In this document: positions 63,464 through 64,000 of the stretch, piece after piece
How the letters are laid out: every line of letters starts with the position of its first letter
How positions within the stretch are numbered: position 1 is the stretch's first letter
Assembly (NCBI RefSeq): GCF_015711015.1
Contig: NZ_CP064653.1
Coordinates: 1,736,001 to 1,800,000 of the forward strand
Reading direction: 5' to 3'
Length of the DNA stretch: 64,000 bases
Source of the DNA: Methylomonas sp. LL1
GTDB taxonomy: Bacteria > Pseudomonadota > Gammaproteobacteria > Methylococcales > Methylomonadaceae
Notes under the pieces: generated by a model
Database searches by the model: none
What the model was told of the DNA's origin: nothing
The model's input: only the letters and a program-made list of their open reading frames with translations
Program-made: the position numbers and the translations under genes

Positions 63464-64000
63464 ATGAAATTTGAGATACGCGCCGCGCCACCTCGTAATT
63501 TGCAGCTGGATTTCTTTCGCGGCCTGGCCTTGATGATCATTTTCATCAATCACATGCCAGGCAACCCTTGGTTTGCTTACACGCCCTCGCGCCTCGGCCC
63601 TAGCGACGCCGCCGAAACCTTCGTATTTTTATCCGGTTTTGCCGCCGCCATCGCTTACGGCCGCAGCTTTAATCAGGCAGGCATCGGCCTGGGTTCGGTA
63701 CGGGTGTTGTTCCGTTGCGGTCAGATTTATGTCGCTCATTTGGCCTTATTCATATTGATGACCAGCTTATTCCTGTGGATGAACAGTCAGGGCATCATCG
63801 GCGCTCACTGGCAGCTCGATAATCTGCATTACTTTTTCGACCAAACCCAGGAAGCGGTGCTGGCACTGGTCAGCCTGAAGTACGTTCCCAATTTCATCGA
63901 CATTCTGCCGATGTATTTGGTGATCATGCTCTGGCTGCCGATGGCGTGGGTCTTGTCGCGCATCCATGTCTGGCTGCCGCTGGGGTTTTCCTTGCTACTC
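63464..64000 (+). CDS. OpgC-like membrane acyltransferase (3' end outside window)
   Basis: The frame from the ATG at 63464 stays open for 179 codons to the right edge. The N-terminus shows the OpgC pattern: RNLQLDFFRGLALMIIFINH, then PSDAAETFVFLSGFAAAIAY (helix) and further helices at about 100-120 and 160-179. OpgC proteins are inner-membrane acyltransferase-3-like enzymes; in E. coli OpgC succinylates periplasmic glucans. Here the substrate is unknown. The shine site is weak (GGGGCACCTT). Confidence 0.88.
   Translation, partial: MKFEIRAAPPRNLQLDFFRGLALMIIFINHMPGNPWFAYTPSRLGPSDAAETFVFLSGFAAAIAYGRSFNQAGIGLGSVRVLFRCGQIYVAHLALFILMTSLFLWMNSQGIIGAHWQLDNLHYFFDQTQEAVLALVSLKYVPNFIDILPMYLVIMLWLPMAWVLSRIHVWLPLGFSLLL

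Overview
The window looks like a chromosomal segment of a free-living, diazotrophic gammaproteobacterium with about 50% GC. It is most likely a methanotroph of the Methylococcales (Methylomonas/Methylobacter-like). This rests on an Azotobacter-type nif operon, bacteriohemerythrins, zwf-pgl, an NAD-type isocitrate dehydrogenase next to acnB, and intergenic repeats rich in GAATAAATTCGACCC. No methane monooxygenase gene lies in the window, so the taxonomic call is inference. I saw no rRNA, tRNA, CRISPR array or transposase gene.

Layout. 1-10.3 kb: a multi-PAS NarL-type sensor kinase (cut by the left edge), two LuxR-type response regulators and two tandem paralogous GAF-GGDEF-EAL proteins. 10.3-21.5 kb: a membrane spermidine-synthase-like protein with an exported protein-isoaspartate methyltransferase, a YbhB/YbcL protein, a GGDEF cyclase, AcnB, a Uma2-type protein, NAD-isocitrate dehydrogenase, an SRPBCC protein and an RRM protein. 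21.5-41.3 kb: a large minus-strand surface-polysaccharide cluster. It runs from rfbA/rfbC through an ABC O-antigen exporter (wzm/wzt-like), a CDP-6-deoxyhexose pathway with a C-methyltransferase, and sugar methyltransferases, to seven glycosyltransferases (one a GT11 fucosyltransferase type). A DUF4160/DUF2442 pair and the scar of a second C-methyltransferase lie inside it. 41.5-43.7 kb: small and secreted proteins and yfbR. 44.1-50.9 kb: nifH-D-K-T, a ferredoxin, a small nif-associated protein, an Fe-S leucine-rich-repeat-variant protein and an unknown protein. They are driven by a recognisable sigma-54 promoter with a NifA upstream site. 51.6-60.8 kb: a divergent degenerate SIR2-like protein, a hemerythrin-PAS-GGDEF protein, the three-gene AmmeMemoRadiSam set, and a PAS-GGDEF-EAL-CZB protein coupled to a bacteriohemerythrin. 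61-64 kb: zwf, pgl and the start of an OpgC-like membrane protein.

How the genes work together. Five GGDEF proteins, several with O2, redox or metal-type sensors (hemerythrin, CZB, GAF, PAS), sit on both sides of the nitrogenase operon and the polysaccharide cluster. It is reasonable, though not shown, that cyclic-di-GMP links oxygen and metal status to surface polysaccharide and nitrogen fixation. The zwf/pgl and acnB/icd pairs supply reductant and 2-oxoglutarate.

The observations I consider most worth following are: the remnant of a second C-methyltransferase beside the DUF4160/DUF2442 pair; a SIR2-like protein divergent from nifH that lacks the catalytic His; the unknown last gene of the nif operon; a GT4 enzyme with a long basic insertion; the paralogous c-di-GMP pair with one degenerate GGDEF; the CZB-tailed c-di-GMP enzyme coupled to a hemerythrin; a dyad between the divergent amrS and amrB genes; and a sequence shared upstream of two c-di-GMP genes.
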